Source: Alphaproteobacteria bacterium
GTDB lineage: Bacteria; Pseudomonadota; Alphaproteobacteria; Reyranellales; Reyranellaceae
Assembly: GCA_017308235.1 (NCBI GenBank)
Contig: JAFKFL010000011.1
Coordinates: 372,001 to 436,000, forward strand
Length of the DNA stretch: 64,000 bases
Direction of reading: 5' to 3'
Shown: positions 53,044-61,847 of the stretch, piece after piece
How positions within the stretch are numbered: the first letter of the stretch is position 1
Layout: every line of letters begins with the position of its first letter
Program-made: the position numbers and the translations under genes
The notes under the pieces: generated by a model
Database searches by the model: none
The model's input: the letters and a program-made list of their open reading frames with translations, nothing else
Told to the model about the DNA's origin: nothing

Positions 53044-54074
53044 GGCGGCGCGACCAGGAACACCTTGGACGAGTTGAAGATCCAGGTATCGACGAAGCCG
53101 GTTTCCATCGCGCGTCGGTCGAGTTCGCTCAAGGCACCGGCGAGGCACATCCAGTTCAGCACTTCCTGCTGTCCGCTGTCCTCGATCGCGTCAGCCGGAT
53201 AGTTGCGCCAGGTCTTCCAGTCACCTTCGCAAAGCGCATCGTAGAGGCGGCGATCGGCCGGAGTGTCGGGATAGAGAAACTGGTTCTTGGCGGTCAGGAA
53301 GGCATGCGACCAGCCGGACGAGGCGAGCAAGGCCACCCGGTATGGCGACTGCGCGAGAATGCGTGCCGTCGCGGCACCAAGGTCGAACAATCGCCGCGGT
53401 GTCGGCGCTGGCGGATCGAGATCCGCGTCGGTCACGATCTTGTCGAACATCGGGATGCCACCACGTTGGGCAATCACGCGCCGGCCATAGCAGTTCAGCG
53501 CAAAGGGAATGATCGGGAAGTCGAAACCCTTGCGGTCGTAGTCGAGATACAGGATGGCGTTCGTGAACGCGTGGCCCAGCGGATGGTGCAATGCCTTGTA
53601 GGCATAGGCGGTATCGAAACCTTCTTCGATCAGCCGGCTCGTCAGCATCTTGGCGGCAACGGGATGGCCGGGCAGGTCGAAGGTCTTGCCGGTTTCGCCC
53701 CAGACGTTGCCGGGCGGCGAGCCGAAGCGGAAACGATCGTAGGCGCTGATGCAGTAGGGCGGCACGATATCTTCGCGAAAGTTCTCGTACTGGTCGTCGC
53801 CCCAGATCAGCACGAAGTCGGGCGCGAAGGCGTCGAGCGCGGCGCGAGTCTTGCGCATCCACTCGACCAGCGCCGCGCGGTGCCGTGTGGCCGAGCTCTT
53901 GCCTTCGTCATTCCCCCATTCGGCGCGCATGGGATCCGGCCAGCCTGCCGGCGTGCGGAGCTTCTCTGATAGCTGTGGGTTCTGCAGCATGCGCTTCAGG
54001 ATCCACGACATGCGTTCGTCCGGCCCCGCGAGCGGCGGATAATGCGACAGTCCAAGGGCCAGGATTTCCGCCAT
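53040..54074 (-). CDS. Class III extradiol ring-cleavage dioxygenase (LigB-like)
   Basis: A 344-residue LigB-type dioxygenase that would open catecholic rings with non-haem iron. It shows the N-terminal GLSHYPPLAGPDE (metal-binding His in SHYP), LIWGDDQYENF, HHPLGHAFTNAILYLD, and LLASSGWSHAF near the C-terminal half with the second conserved His. GGAG precedes the ATG at 54074. It converges on the amidohydrolase gene with overlapping stops. A flavin reductase gene lies divergently 150 bp away. The substrate may be protocatechuate, gallate or another dihydroxy aromatic. Confidence 0.88.
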   Translation of the reverse strand: MAEILALGLSHYPPLAGPDERMSWILKRMLQNPQLSEKLRTPAGWPDPMRAEWGNDEGKSSATRHRAALVEWMRKTRAALDAFAPDFVLIWGDDQYENFREDIVPPYCISAYDRFRFGSPPGNVWGETGKTFDLPGHPVAAKMLTSRLIEEGFDTAYAYKALHHPLGHAFTNAILYLDYDRKGFDFPIIPFALNCYGRRVIAQRGGIPMFDKIVTDADLDPPAPTPRRLFDLGAATARILAQSPYRVALLASSGWSHAFLTAKNQFLYPDTPADRRLYDALCEGDWKTWRNYPADAIEDSGQQEVLNWMCLAGALSELDRRAMETGFVDTWIFNSSKVFLVAPP

Positions 54075-54225
54075 GGGCGTTCTCCGACGGGCGTTCGATC
54101 TGCGCAGCCTGTCTCGCCGGCCAATCGCCGTCAATCGCTCTGCGGTCGGCTCGCTGGCCCTCGATCCGGTCAGCGACTAACCTGCAATAGCTCACCGAAG
54201 ATGTCCTGAAAGCACGGAGGAAAGA

Positions 54226-54729
54226 ATGAATACCGACGCGAAGAAGACGGTCCTGCGCATGATCCCCTACGGGATCTATGTCCTGACGGCAGCCGACGGA
54301 AAGGACAAGATCGCGGCGGCGACGGTGAACTGGGTGACGCAGACGGCTTTCGCCCCGCCGCTGGTCGTGGTCGGCGTCAAGACAGACTCGGGTGCCTATC
54401 AGATCGTGAAATCGGCCAAGACTTTTGCGCTGAACATGCTGGGCAAGGACCAGAAGGGCCTTGCGTTCACCTTCTTCAAACCGGCCAACGTTGCCGACGG
54501 CAAAATCAGCGGCCAGGCCTACCGCACGGGTACGACTGGCGCCCCGATCCTTGTCGATGCGCCGGGTGCGGTCGAATGTCGGGTCACCAGCATCGTCGAG
54601 CAGGGTGATCACCACATCGTCGTCGCCGAGGTGGTGGAAGCGCATCTGCAGAAGCCGCCGACGGGCCGGCCGGATGCCGCGATCCTCGAGATGAAAGACC
54701 TCGGCGACAACGTCTTCTACGGGGGGTAG
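54226..54729 (+). CDS. Flavin reductase family protein (FMN-binding split barrel)
   Basis: A 167-residue flavin reductase-like protein. RMIPYGIYVLTA at the start, VNWVTQTAFAPPLVVVGVKTDS, FALNMLGKDQ and the His-containing DHHIVVAEVVEAH near the end are typical. Such proteins supply reduced flavin to two-component monooxygenases or bind FMN themselves. GGAGGAAAGA precedes the ATG. The flavin-dependent partner could be the LLM-class oxidoreductase at 58005-58958, but nothing ties them directly. Confidence 0.9.
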   Translation: MNTDAKKTVLRMIPYGIYVLTAADGKDKIAAATVNWVTQTAFAPPLVVVGVKTDSGAYQIVKSAKTFALNMLGKDQKGLAFTFFKPANVADGKISGQAYRTGTTGAPILVDAPGAVECRVTSIVEQGDHHIVVAEVVEAHLQKPPTGRPDAAILEMKDLGDNVFYGG

Positions 54730-54744
54730 TCCGTCGGCTGGCGG

Positions 54745-55674
54745 TTACATGCCGAGAGTGCGCGCCACCAGCACGCGGGCCATCTTGAGCTGCAGGCGCA
54801 AGTGGGGCTTGTGACCCCAGGCGCTGGTGATGTCGGTGGCGGTTTCGCGCCAATCGGTCGGATCTATCTCCTGGCTGCCCGCGCCGATTTCGAAATCGAA
54901 ACCTGACGGCGTCTGTCCATAGAAAGAGAAGGTGCCATCGGGATCCGGGTGCTGTCCGAGACCGAGGCTCAGCGGGACCTTGGCCAGCCGCGTTCGCTCG
55001 AACGCCCTGCCGACGTCCGCGGCCAATGTCGCCTGGAGCATGAAATGGTGGAGACGCTTGCGCAGCGGCAGGTCGAAAACCGCAAGCGAATGATGCCGCT
55101 TGTTGCAGTGAAGGAAGGTGCCACGCATGTTGATCGGGCCAACCTTGGCCGCGAGCCTGTCGGTGATGCCGAAGCCCAGCAGCCCAGCATAAAACTGCTC
55201 CATTGCGGCAAGATCGGACGACACGAGCACCGCATGCCCCAGCCCGAGCTCGCCGCTGCGAAAGCCACCGGACATGAGGGCGGACGAAAACGGTGTATCG
55301 GCCAGCTCGGGTTCGGTGTGGAGCTCGACCTGGTTCCCCATGGGATCCGATACCTGGTGCAGACGGGCGACACGTCGGGCTGCGCAAAGCGCCTTGTCGC
55401 CGACGTCGACCTGCAGGCCCGCCCTACGCAGGCGATCGGTTGTCGTATAGAGGACGTCGTCGCTGGCGCAGGCGATGCCGATCGCTGTTAGGTCGTCGGC
55501 TTTTCCCGCGCGGAGGATCAGGCGTTGGGCATGGTCGTCGATGCGGTAGCCGATACTGTCGTCGATGTTCTCCGCGGGTGCGGGAAGGCCGAGCATCTCC
55601 CGGCAGAAGGTGCTCCACCGGTCGAGCCGTTTCACTTCGAAAGCGAGGTAGCCCAGTTTCAGCGCGACAGTCAT
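54745..55674 (-). CDS. VOC-family extradiol dioxygenase (2,3-dihydroxybiphenyl dioxygenase-like)
   Basis: A 309-residue type I extradiol dioxygenase with two vicinal-oxygen-chelate modules. The first module starts LGYLAFEV. The second holds the iron ligands: His in LGLGHAVLV, His in RHHSLAVF and Glu in SGFDFEIG. All three are present, so it is probably active, cleaving a catechol next to the hydroxyl pair. The ATG at 55674 starts right at the fold; the frame extends far upstream as antisense of the TetR gene. It is divergent from that TetR gene and probably its target. Confidence 0.88.
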   Translation of the reverse strand: MTVALKLGYLAFEVKRLDRWSTFCREMLGLPAPAENIDDSIGYRIDDHAQRLILRAGKADDLTAIGIACASDDVLYTTTDRLRRAGLQVDVGDKALCAARRVARLHQVSDPMGNQVELHTEPELADTPFSSALMSGGFRSGELGLGHAVLVSSDLAAMEQFYAGLLGFGITDRLAAKVGPINMRGTFLHCNKRHHSLAVFDLPLRKRLHHFMLQATLAADVGRAFERTRLAKVPLSLGLGQHPDPDGTFSFYGQTPSGFDFEIGAGSQEIDPTDWRETATDITSAWGHKPHLRLQLKMARVLVARTLGM

Positions 55675-55728
55675 TGCAGACGCACCTATTATATTTACAT
55701 CGTCTATAATTAGAATGATCGTATAAAA
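55675..55728. promoter_or_regulatory. AT-rich divergent promoter region, likely TetR operator
   Basis: A 54-bp gap, strikingly AT-rich for this DNA, between the dioxygenase and the TetR-family gene. It contains CTATAATTAG, which includes a TATAAT box, and two ATCGT direct repeats about 19 bp apart. A divergent TetR gene normally represses from such a spot. The exact operator cannot be fixed by eye. Confidence 0.5.
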
Positions 55729-56421
55729 ATGATCAGTCAACATAAAAACGTCCTTGCGGCGATGGAACCCTTGCCAGCCGAGATCGGCGATCCGCTCGCC
55801 ATCGGCGGCATGCGGCTGCCGAAACGGGAACGCACGCGCCGGCAACTGATCGCGGCGGCCATCCGCGTGTTCTCGGCGCGGGGTATCGGGGACGCGACGA
55901 TCCATGAAATCGCGGCAGCGGCCGAGATGACGGCGGGTACCATCTACAATCACTTCCGCAGCAAGGACGAAGTAGTGCAGGGGGTCTCGCTCTGGATTGC
56001 CGAGACGCTGTGTCACCGCATCGCCGAGAGCTATGCCCACATCCGCGAGGGGGCGGAACGCATGGCGATCGGCAATCGCCGCTACATATGGCTCGCCATG
56101 CGGAGTCCAGCCTGGGCGTTGCTGACGCTCGACGTCGGCGCCGCGGCTCCCCATCTCGTCCGGAAGATCAGTGCGGATGCGCTGGCCGATCTTCGGCTGG
56201 GTGTTCGACAAAAGGCTTTCCGCATTGCGAGCGAGGCCGCGGCGATGGATCTGATCACCGGCACCGTTTCACAGGCGATGCGCAGTGTCGCGCTTCGCCA
56301 AGCGCCGCCGCGTCACGACAGCGCTGTCGCAGCCACAGTGCTGCGCGGGCTGGGCCTGCCGTTCGAGCTTGCACAACAGGTCGCGCGCCGGCCGTTGCCC
56401 GACCTGCCGGGCGCTCAGTAA
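55729..56421 (+). CDS. TetR/AcrR-family transcriptional regulator
   Basis: A 230-residue TetR-family regulator. The HTH domain is RRQLIAAAIRVFSARGIGDATIHEIAAAAEMTAGTIYNHF (in two blocks at about residues 37-76), preceded by a 30-residue extension. The C-terminal ligand domain is all-helical and unconserved. Start alternatives are ATGs at 55762 and 55810. It is divergent from the extradiol dioxygenase and 38 bp upstream of the first RraA-like gene, so it likely governs the aromatic catabolic genes. Confidence 0.92.
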   Translation: MISQHKNVLAAMEPLPAEIGDPLAIGGMRLPKRERTRRQLIAAAIRVFSARGIGDATIHEIAAAAEMTAGTIYNHFRSKDEVVQGVSLWIAETLCHRIAESYAHIREGAERMAIGNRRYIWLAMRSPAWALLTLDVGAAAPHLVRKISADALADLRLGVRQKAFRIASEAAAMDLITGTVSQAMRSVALRQAPPRHDSAVAATVLRGLGLPFELAQQVARRPLPDLPGAQ

Positions 56422-56459
56422 GCTCGGCCGACCATCAGGAAGAGAGGAACACGCTCAAG

Positions 56460-57191
56460 ATGACCGAGTCGAAGGACGACCTGTTCGCCGAGTTGCGCAA
56501 GATCGACACGCCCACCATCACCAACGTGGTGGCAACCTATCCCAAGAATCCGCTGTGCCTCGGTCTCTACAATCCCTGGACCGAGAACTGGTACACCGAC
56601 ACCTCGATCCGCTGCATCTATCCCGAGATGGGCGCGACGATCGGCTACGCGGTGACCTGCGTCTACGGGCTGCCGGATCCAAACTTCTCCGGCCGGCTTT
56701 CCTTCATGGACGTGGTCGATGCGCTCGACGCCATGAAGAAGCCGACCATCCTGGTGATCCAGCAGAAGTGGCCACCGGAGCTGCACAACAAAGCCGGGCT
56801 GGCTGGCGAGATGATGGTGAGCTCGATGATGGCGGTGGGCTGCGTCGGCCTCCTGTCGAACGGGCCATCGCGCGACGTCGATGCGATCCGCAAGCTCAGG
56901 TTCCAGCTTCTGCTAGGCGGCGTCACGGCAGGCCATGGCGAGATGGCGGTGCAAGCGGTCAATGTGCCTGTGTCGGTGGGCGGCATGGACGTGGCGCCGG
57001 GCGATCTCATCCACATGGACGAGAATGGCGCGGTGAAGTTTCCCGTGCAGCATGCCGAGGCAGTGCTCAAGAATGCCCGGGCCATGCTCGACGATGAAGC
57101 ACGGCGTCTGGTGCAGATCCGCAAAGCCCGAACGGCTGCGGAGGTGCGAGCCGCCAACTCGGGCGGCGCCTATACGCAGAAAAAGCCTTGA
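56460..57191 (+). CDS. RraA / HMG-aldolase family protein (first of two)
   Basis: A 243-residue RraA-like protein. The active-site region reads LLSNGPSRDVDAI, with the Arg-Asp pair used by 4-hydroxy-4-methyl-2-oxoglutarate/4-carboxy-4-hydroxy-2-oxoadipate aldolases, and ends in PGDLIHMDENGAVKFP. These aldolases finish extradiol cleavage pathways by releasing pyruvate and oxaloacetate, which fits the dioxygenases nearby. Regulator-type RraA proteins (RNase E inhibitors) share the fold but not usually this context. The ATG at 56460 has AGAGGAA upstream. Confidence 0.87.
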   Translation: MTESKDDLFAELRKIDTPTITNVVATYPKNPLCLGLYNPWTENWYTDTSIRCIYPEMGATIGYAVTCVYGLPDPNFSGRLSFMDVVDALDAMKKPTILVIQQKWPPELHNKAGLAGEMMVSSMMAVGCVGLLSNGPSRDVDAIRKLRFQLLLGGVTAGHGEMAVQAVNVPVSVGGMDVAPGDLIHMDENGAVKFPVQHAEAVLKNARAMLDDEARRLVQIRKARTAAEVRAANSGGAYTQKKP

Positions 57192-57271
57192 TGTGCTAGG
57201 GTCGGCAGCGTGGAGCACGCGCGGGCGCGTCGCGACAAAGCAAATGAAACATTCGATGCTGGAGAAATCTC

Positions 57272-57994
57272 ATGAAGGAACTTGCCAAGGATCTCCGTGA
57301 CGCGTTGGCCCGTGTCGGCACCTCGACGCTCACGGGTGTCCTGAATCGCCGCGGCCTGCGCAGCATGACTCTGTTCGATGTCTGGCCACTCCGTCCGGAG
57401 CAGCCCGCTCTGGTCGGTATCGCGTACACCATGCGGTTCATCCCGTCGCGCGAGGACAAGGACGGGCCGACTTCGACCAACCGTTCCTCGATCCAGCCGC
57501 AGGCGATGGAGGAATGCCCGCCGGGCCATGTGCTGATGATCGACTCACGCGGCGATTCGCGCGCGGCATCGGCCGGTGATCTCTACGTCGGCCGGCTCAA
57601 GGCGCGTGGCGCAGCCGGCATCGTCACCGATGGTGGCTTTCGCGACACCAACGGCGTCTTCAAGACTGGCCTGCCGGCCTATCACCGCCGGCCGTCGTCG
57701 CCGCCGAGCCCGATCGTCCATCGGCCGATCGACCTGCAGCTGCCGATTGCCTGCGGTGGCGTCGCTGTCTATCCCGGCGACATCGTGGTCGGCGATCGCG
57801 ATGCCATTTTGGTGATCCCGCCAGATATCGTCGAAGCGGTCGCCGAAGAAGCGGTGAAGAACTACGAGTACGAGGAGTTCGCCGAACTCGAAGTCGCGCG
57901 TGGCCGCTCGCTGAAGGGCCTGTTCCCGGCCGCGAGCGACGAAGCCAAGCGCGACTACGAGGAATGGAAGAAGAAGGGCGGAAAGAAGAAGTAG
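57272..57994 (+). CDS. RraA / HMG-aldolase family protein (second of two)
   Basis: A 240-residue member of the same family as its upstream neighbour, but clearly diverged. SAGDLYVGRLKARGAAGIVTDGGFRDT carries the Arg-Asp pair (read as two blocks), and YPGDIVVGDRDAILVIPP closes the domain. The C-terminus adds a Lys/Glu-rich tail ending in KKGGKKK. GGAGAAATCTC precedes the ATG. Its role may be a second aldolase or a ribonuclease-regulator-like function; two copies in series suggest different substrates. Confidence 0.88.
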   Translation: MKELAKDLRDALARVGTSTLTGVLNRRGLRSMTLFDVWPLRPEQPALVGIAYTMRFIPSREDKDGPTSTNRSSIQPQAMEECPPGHVLMIDSRGDSRAASAGDLYVGRLKARGAAGIVTDGGFRDTNGVFKTGLPAYHRRPSSPPSPIVHRPIDLQLPIACGGVAVYPGDIVVGDRDAILVIPPDIVEAVAEEAVKNYEYEEFAELEVARGRSLKGLFPAASDEAKRDYEEWKKKGGKKK

Positions 57995-58004
57995 GCGAAG
58001 GCGG

Positions 58005-58958
58005 TCAGACCTTCGCCAGCACCTCGCCGGCAAAGCGCTTCATCTCCTCGAGCATTGTCGCAACCGTATTGCCATCGAACGTAATGTCGATGGCGCTGAC
58101 GCCAACGGCCGTCAGCGCCTTGATGTCGCCTGCGATGGCGGCAGGCGTACCGGAGAAGAGACGGCGCTCGCCATCACCTGCCTTGTCCGGCAACGCCGCG
58201 CCGTATTTGGGGAAACGGAACGCAAGCCCGACCGACTTGGGATCGCGGCCTGCCTCGGCCGTGAGCTTGTGCAGCTTCTCAACGCCAGCACGCAAGCGCG
58301 CCAGGCTGTCGAGCGGGAAGGCGGGATTGCTGCCGATCGGATACCAGGCGTCACCGAGCCGCGCGGTGCGACGCAGCGCCGGCCCTGATTCGCCGCCCAC
58401 CCAGATCGGAATGCCGCCTTTCTGGGCGGGCTTGGGCGCGAAGATGATATTGTCGAACTTCACGAACTCGCCCGAGAACTTCGGACGCTCCTTGCTCCAG
58501 AGCTCGCGAAAAGCGGCGATGTATTCGTCGGTCACCTTGCCGCGCTTGTCGAAGTCGGGGGCGTCGATCGCCTCGAATTCCTCCCGCATCCAGCCTGCGC
58601 CGATGCCGAGCGTCACGCGCCCGCCCGACAGCACGTCGATGGTGGCGAGCTGCTTGGCCGCCAGCACGGCCGGACGGTGCGGCACCACCATGACCGAGGT
58701 CACGAGGCGCAGCGTCGAGGTGCGAGCGGCGACGAAGGCAAGCTCGATCAGTTGCTCATTGCGCTCGCCGTTGCCCGCGGTGCTGAACTCGCCGGTGTCG
58801 CTGTAGGGATAACGTGCCGCAACGTCGGTCGGGATCACCACGTGGTCGCTGAAGGTCGCGTGACTGTAGCCAAGCGCCTCCGCGCCGGTCGCAAGCCGCG
58901 TCAGGTTGTCGGCGCTGGCGAGCGGGCCGGCGGTGGGGGCGCTGAATCCGATTTGCAT
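58005..58958 (-). CDS. LLM-class (luciferase-like) flavin- or F420-dependent oxidoreductase
   Basis: A 317-residue bacterial luciferase-fold oxidoreductase. GYSHATFSDHVVIPTD, LVTSVMVVPHRPAVLAAKQLATIDVLSGGRVTLGIGAGW (in blocks) and IPIWVGGESGPALRRTARLGDAW match the TIGR03619-type F420-related group, though flavin may be used in this organism. GAAGGAG precedes the ATG at 58958. Substrate unknown. It converges on the second RraA-like gene, 10 bp between ends. Confidence 0.92.
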   Translation of the reverse strand: MQIGFSAPTAGPLASADNLTRLATGAEALGYSHATFSDHVVIPTDVAARYPYSDTGEFSTAGNGERNEQLIELAFVAARTSTLRLVTSVMVVPHRPAVLAAKQLATIDVLSGGRVTLGIGAGWMREEFEAIDAPDFDKRGKVTDEYIAAFRELWSKERPKFSGEFVKFDNIIFAPKPAQKGGIPIWVGGESGPALRRTARLGDAWYPIGSNPAFPLDSLARLRAGVEKLHKLTAEAGRDPKSVGLAFRFPKYGAALPDKAGDGERRLFSGTPAAIAGDIKALTAVGVSAIDITFDGNTVATMLEEMKRFAGEVLAKV

Positions 58959-58983
58959 CGCTGTCTCCTTCAACTCGGTATCT

Positions 58984-59370
58984 TCAAGCCAGGGTGGTGC
59001 GAATCTCGAGCCCTCGCTTCAGCGTGAGGGTGACCGGCGTGCGCTCGGCGATCTCGGCCATGCGCTTCTTTTGTTCTTGGTCGACATTTCCCTCGAACCG
59101 CAGCCGGCGATCGATGTGCTGGTTTTCGCCCTCGCGGACAAACCGCACATCCGCATGGACGGCCTCGACCGGCCACTTCTTGCGCTCGGCATACATGCGC
59201 AGGGTAATCACGGTGCAGGCACCGAGCGCAGATACCAGGATGTCATAGGGCGCGGGTCCTGAATCCTTGCCGCCAAGGTCGGGTCCTTCATCGGCCTTTA
59301 GGCGGTGGTGGCCAGTCGTGATGGACGTTTCGTAGTTGGTGGTGCCGATGCTCGCCGTTGCATGTGCCAT
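58984..59370 (-). CDS. OsmC family protein lacking the second redox cysteine
   Basis: A 128-residue OsmC/Ohr-like protein. The first cysteine is in LGACTVITLRMYAERKKW, the typical helix. Where OsmC proteins have CPV with the second redox Cys, this one reads RTPVTLTL, so a Thr replaces it. It may thus not reduce peroxides by the classical dithiol route. GAGGAC precedes the ATG at 59370. The gene lies 25 bp upstream of the LLM oxidoreductase on the same strand and may be cotranscribed. Confidence 0.88.
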   Translation of the reverse strand: MAHATASIGTTNYETSITTGHHRLKADEGPDLGGKDSGPAPYDILVSALGACTVITLRMYAERKKWPVEAVHADVRFVREGENQHIDRRLRFEGNVDQEQKKRMAEIAERTPVTLTLKRGLEIRTTLA

Positions 59371-59531
59371 GCCGTGTCCTCGCCAAGTTCCTGCCGCCGG
59401 CCAGTCTAGCGGCCCTATCCAGTCGCGAGGGAGCCCACGCGGCATCCTGTCGTGGTATCTGGTTATTTGGGAAAAAATGTCGTAGTATCAGCAAATTAAA
59501 TGATATTCTTTTAGTTATTTCGGAGCTCCGC

Positions 59532-61028
59532 ATGGCCGTTACTTCCGGCCTTTCCCTATCCCCCGACATCAACGTCAAACCTATCCGCTCCCTCTGGACG
59601 CCGTCCTGGCCGTTACTGATGGGCCTGGTCGCGTTCGTTTGCCTGGCCTTTAGCGTATCCAAGCCGTTGCTGGGCGACCCGGACACCCACTGGCATATCA
59701 CGGTCGGCAACTGGATCCTGCAGCACCACACGGTCCCCAGGGTCGATATCTATTCGTACACCTTCGCCGGGCAACCGTGGATCGCCAAGGAATGGCTGTC
59801 CCAGGTGCTGCTGGCGGGTGCCTACGATATCGGCGGCTGGGGCGGCGTGGTGGTGCTCGCCGCCGCTGCCGTGGCCACGGCGTTTGCCCTGCTGCTGCGC
59901 TTCCTGCTGCGCGACCTGACGCCGTTTCCCGCCCTCCTGTTCACGGTCGCGGCATTTACCTTGTCGAGCGCGCATTTCCTGGCCCGCCCCCATGTGCTCG
60001 CCTTCCCCGTCATGGTGTGGTGGGTGGCGGGGTTGGTGCGTGCGGTCGAGGAGCGGCGTGCGCCCAAGCCCGTGCTCCTGATCGCGATGCTGCTGTGGGC
60101 CAACCTCCACGGTGGCTTCACCTTGGGGTTCGTGCTGGCAGGCGCGCTGGGGCTCGACGCTCTGATCGGCGCCAGGGATGCCGCGGAACGGCGGACGCTG
60201 TTCGTGGCCTGGGCGAAGTTCGGCGTGGCGACCTTTCTGGCGGCCTGCATCACGCCTTATGGCCCCGAGTCGATGCTGGTCACGCTCCGCATCTTCAACC
60301 TGGGCGATGCGCTGTCGGTCATCTCGGAGTGGAGGTCGCCGAATTTCCAGGAAGCGCCCATGCAGGAGCTGCTCCTGCTGCTCGCGATCTATCTGGCGCT
60401 CTCCCGTGGTCTAAAACTCCCGCTCATCCGTCTGTTGATCGTGATCGGGCTGGTGCATCTCTTCCTGCGGTATGCCCGCAATGCAGAGCTGCTGGCGATG
60501 CTGGCCCCGCTCGTGATTGCGCCTGTGCTGGTGCGGCAGTGGCCGTCATTGCCGCGTGTCCTGGCGGACGGCCGATTCGCGGCGTTGGCACGGCCGGCGG
60601 GCCGCGGCCTGATTGCGCTCTGCCTTGGCGTGACGGCGCTGCTGGCCGTTGGGCTGGTGCGGTTTGGCGGCATCACGGCACCGGAAGCCACCACGCCGTT
60701 GGCGGCGCTCAAATTCGCGCGCGAGGCCGGCCTCAAGGGCCATGTGTTCAATCACTATGGCTACGGCGGATTCCTGATCGAGTCGGGCATCCCGACTTTC
60801 ATCGACGGCCGCGGCGAGCTGTTCGGAGGCGACTTCATCAATCGCTACGTCGATGCGGCCTTCCTGCGCGGCAAGGGAACGCCGCTGGAGACCATCCTCG
60901 ACGAATTCAAGATCGAATGGACGTTTCTGTCCAAGGATATGCCCGCCAACAAGCTGCTCGCGCGTCTGCCCGGCTGGCGACTCGCCTACAGCGACGACGA
61001 GGCGACCATCTTCGTGCGCGACCACTAG
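59532..61028 (+). CDS. Polytopic membrane protein, possibly GT-C-like
   Basis: A 498-residue protein with about ten to twelve hydrophobic segments and a soluble C-terminal domain (about residues 410-498, GHVFNHYGYGGFLIESGIP...FIDGRGELFGGDF). The first periplasmic loop has GDPDTHWHITVGNWIL, an acidic motif resembling those of GT-C lipid-linked sugar transferases. I do not recognise a characterised relative. GGAG precedes the ATG at 59532, and the 60 bp before it are unusually AT-rich, probably the promoter. Function in cell-envelope glycosylation is a guess from topology. Confidence 0.82.
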   Translation: MAVTSGLSLSPDINVKPIRSLWTPSWPLLMGLVAFVCLAFSVSKPLLGDPDTHWHITVGNWILQHHTVPRVDIYSYTFAGQPWIAKEWLSQVLLAGAYDIGGWGGVVVLAAAAVATAFALLLRFLLRDLTPFPALLFTVAAFTLSSAHFLARPHVLAFPVMVWWVAGLVRAVEERRAPKPVLLIAMLLWANLHGGFTLGFVLAGALGLDALIGARDAAERRTLFVAWAKFGVATFLAACITPYGPESMLVTLRIFNLGDALSVISEWRSPNFQEAPMQELLLLLAIYLALSRGLKLPLIRLLIVIGLVHLFLRYARNAELLAMLAPLVIAPVLVRQWPSLPRVLADGRFAALARPAGRGLIALCLGVTALLAVGLVRFGGITAPEATTPLAALKFAREAGLKGHVFNHYGYGGFLIESGIPTFIDGRGELFGGDFINRYVDAAFLRGKGTPLETILDEFKIEWTFLSKDMPANKLLARLPGWRLAYSDDEATIFVRDH

Positions 61029-61741
61029 GCCTTGAGTAGGATCCAGGTGCAATGGCCGAGGGCACAGAGGCGGCCACTCTCGGTGTAGAGCGCGCATCCT
61101 GAATAGAGCTTGCGGCCTTCGGCCCCGATCTTCCAGCCGACCACGGCGCAACGTTCGCCGACTCGCGGCGGATCGATGATCTTCACGGTCTGGCGGCCGG
61201 TGAGCGCTGGCAGCCAGTTGTTGGGATCTTGCGCCGCCCAGGCGCCCGGACAGTCGAGCGTTCCCCAGACGAACTCGCGCCGGATGCGGCCATCACCACT
61301 GGCGTGCGCGGCGTGCGGCACGTAGCAAGAGAGCGAGCGTCCGGCTTCGGGGCCGTGCGTTCCCAGCACGCGCAGCCCGTCGCCGACGGCGCGGCCGCGA
61401 CCGCACACGATGCAATAGTGGAATTCGCTGTCCTCGAAGCAGCCGCCGTCACGTTCTCGTTGCATGACGTCGTTCCAGTCGGCTGGTGCCGGTGGCGGCG
61501 AGAGGTGGTCGACGGAACCGGGGCGCGCTTCGCAGATCAGCGTGTCGCCGTCGCGAAGCTCCAGGCTGCCGTTCGACCGGTGCAACGCCAGCGTACGCTC
61601 GATGGGGATCGGTGCACGAAACGTCACCTCAACACCGCTGTCCGGATCAAAATGTTGGGCGAGCAGGCCACCGACATAGCCGCCGTTACCTGAGAGGCGC
61701 GGTCCATTGAAGCCGCGTTCGACGATCAGCGTTTGGTTCAC
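61025..61741 (-). CDS. Double-hotdog protein, thioesterase-like, function unknown
   Basis: A 238-residue protein resembling two hotdog domains. The first contains GNGGYVGGLLAQHF, like the central helix motif of hotdog enzymes; a CIVCGRGRAVGDGLRV segment, with a Cys-x-x-Cys, joins it to the second, which ends GERCAVVGWKIGAEGRKLYSGCALY. The CxVCG..R..GDGL motif is one I associate with actinobacterial hotdog proteins of unknown role. The GTG at 61741 has GGAGGAG upstream and begins at the conserved TLIVERGFNGP; an ATG at 61828 is the longer option but would reach into the MFS promoter region. Confidence 0.78.
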   Translation of the reverse strand: MNQTLIVERGFNGPRLSGNGGYVGGLLAQHFDPDSGVEVTFRAPIPIERTLALHRSNGSLELRDGDTLICEARPGSVDHLSPPPAPADWNDVMQRERDGGCFEDSEFHYCIVCGRGRAVGDGLRVLGTHGPEAGRSLSCYVPHAAHASGDGRIRREFVWGTLDCPGAWAAQDPNNWLPALTGRQTVKIIDPPRVGERCAVVGWKIGAEGRKLYSGCALYTESGRLCALGHCTWILLKA

Positions 61742-61847
61742 GAACTCCTCCGCGGCGCGGAACGTGGCGTGCGCATGTCGCAATTGCAAGCCTGCCGGTC
61801 GGCAAAGCGCTTGCGCAATTGCTGCCATGCGCCCAAGGGTGAGGTCG

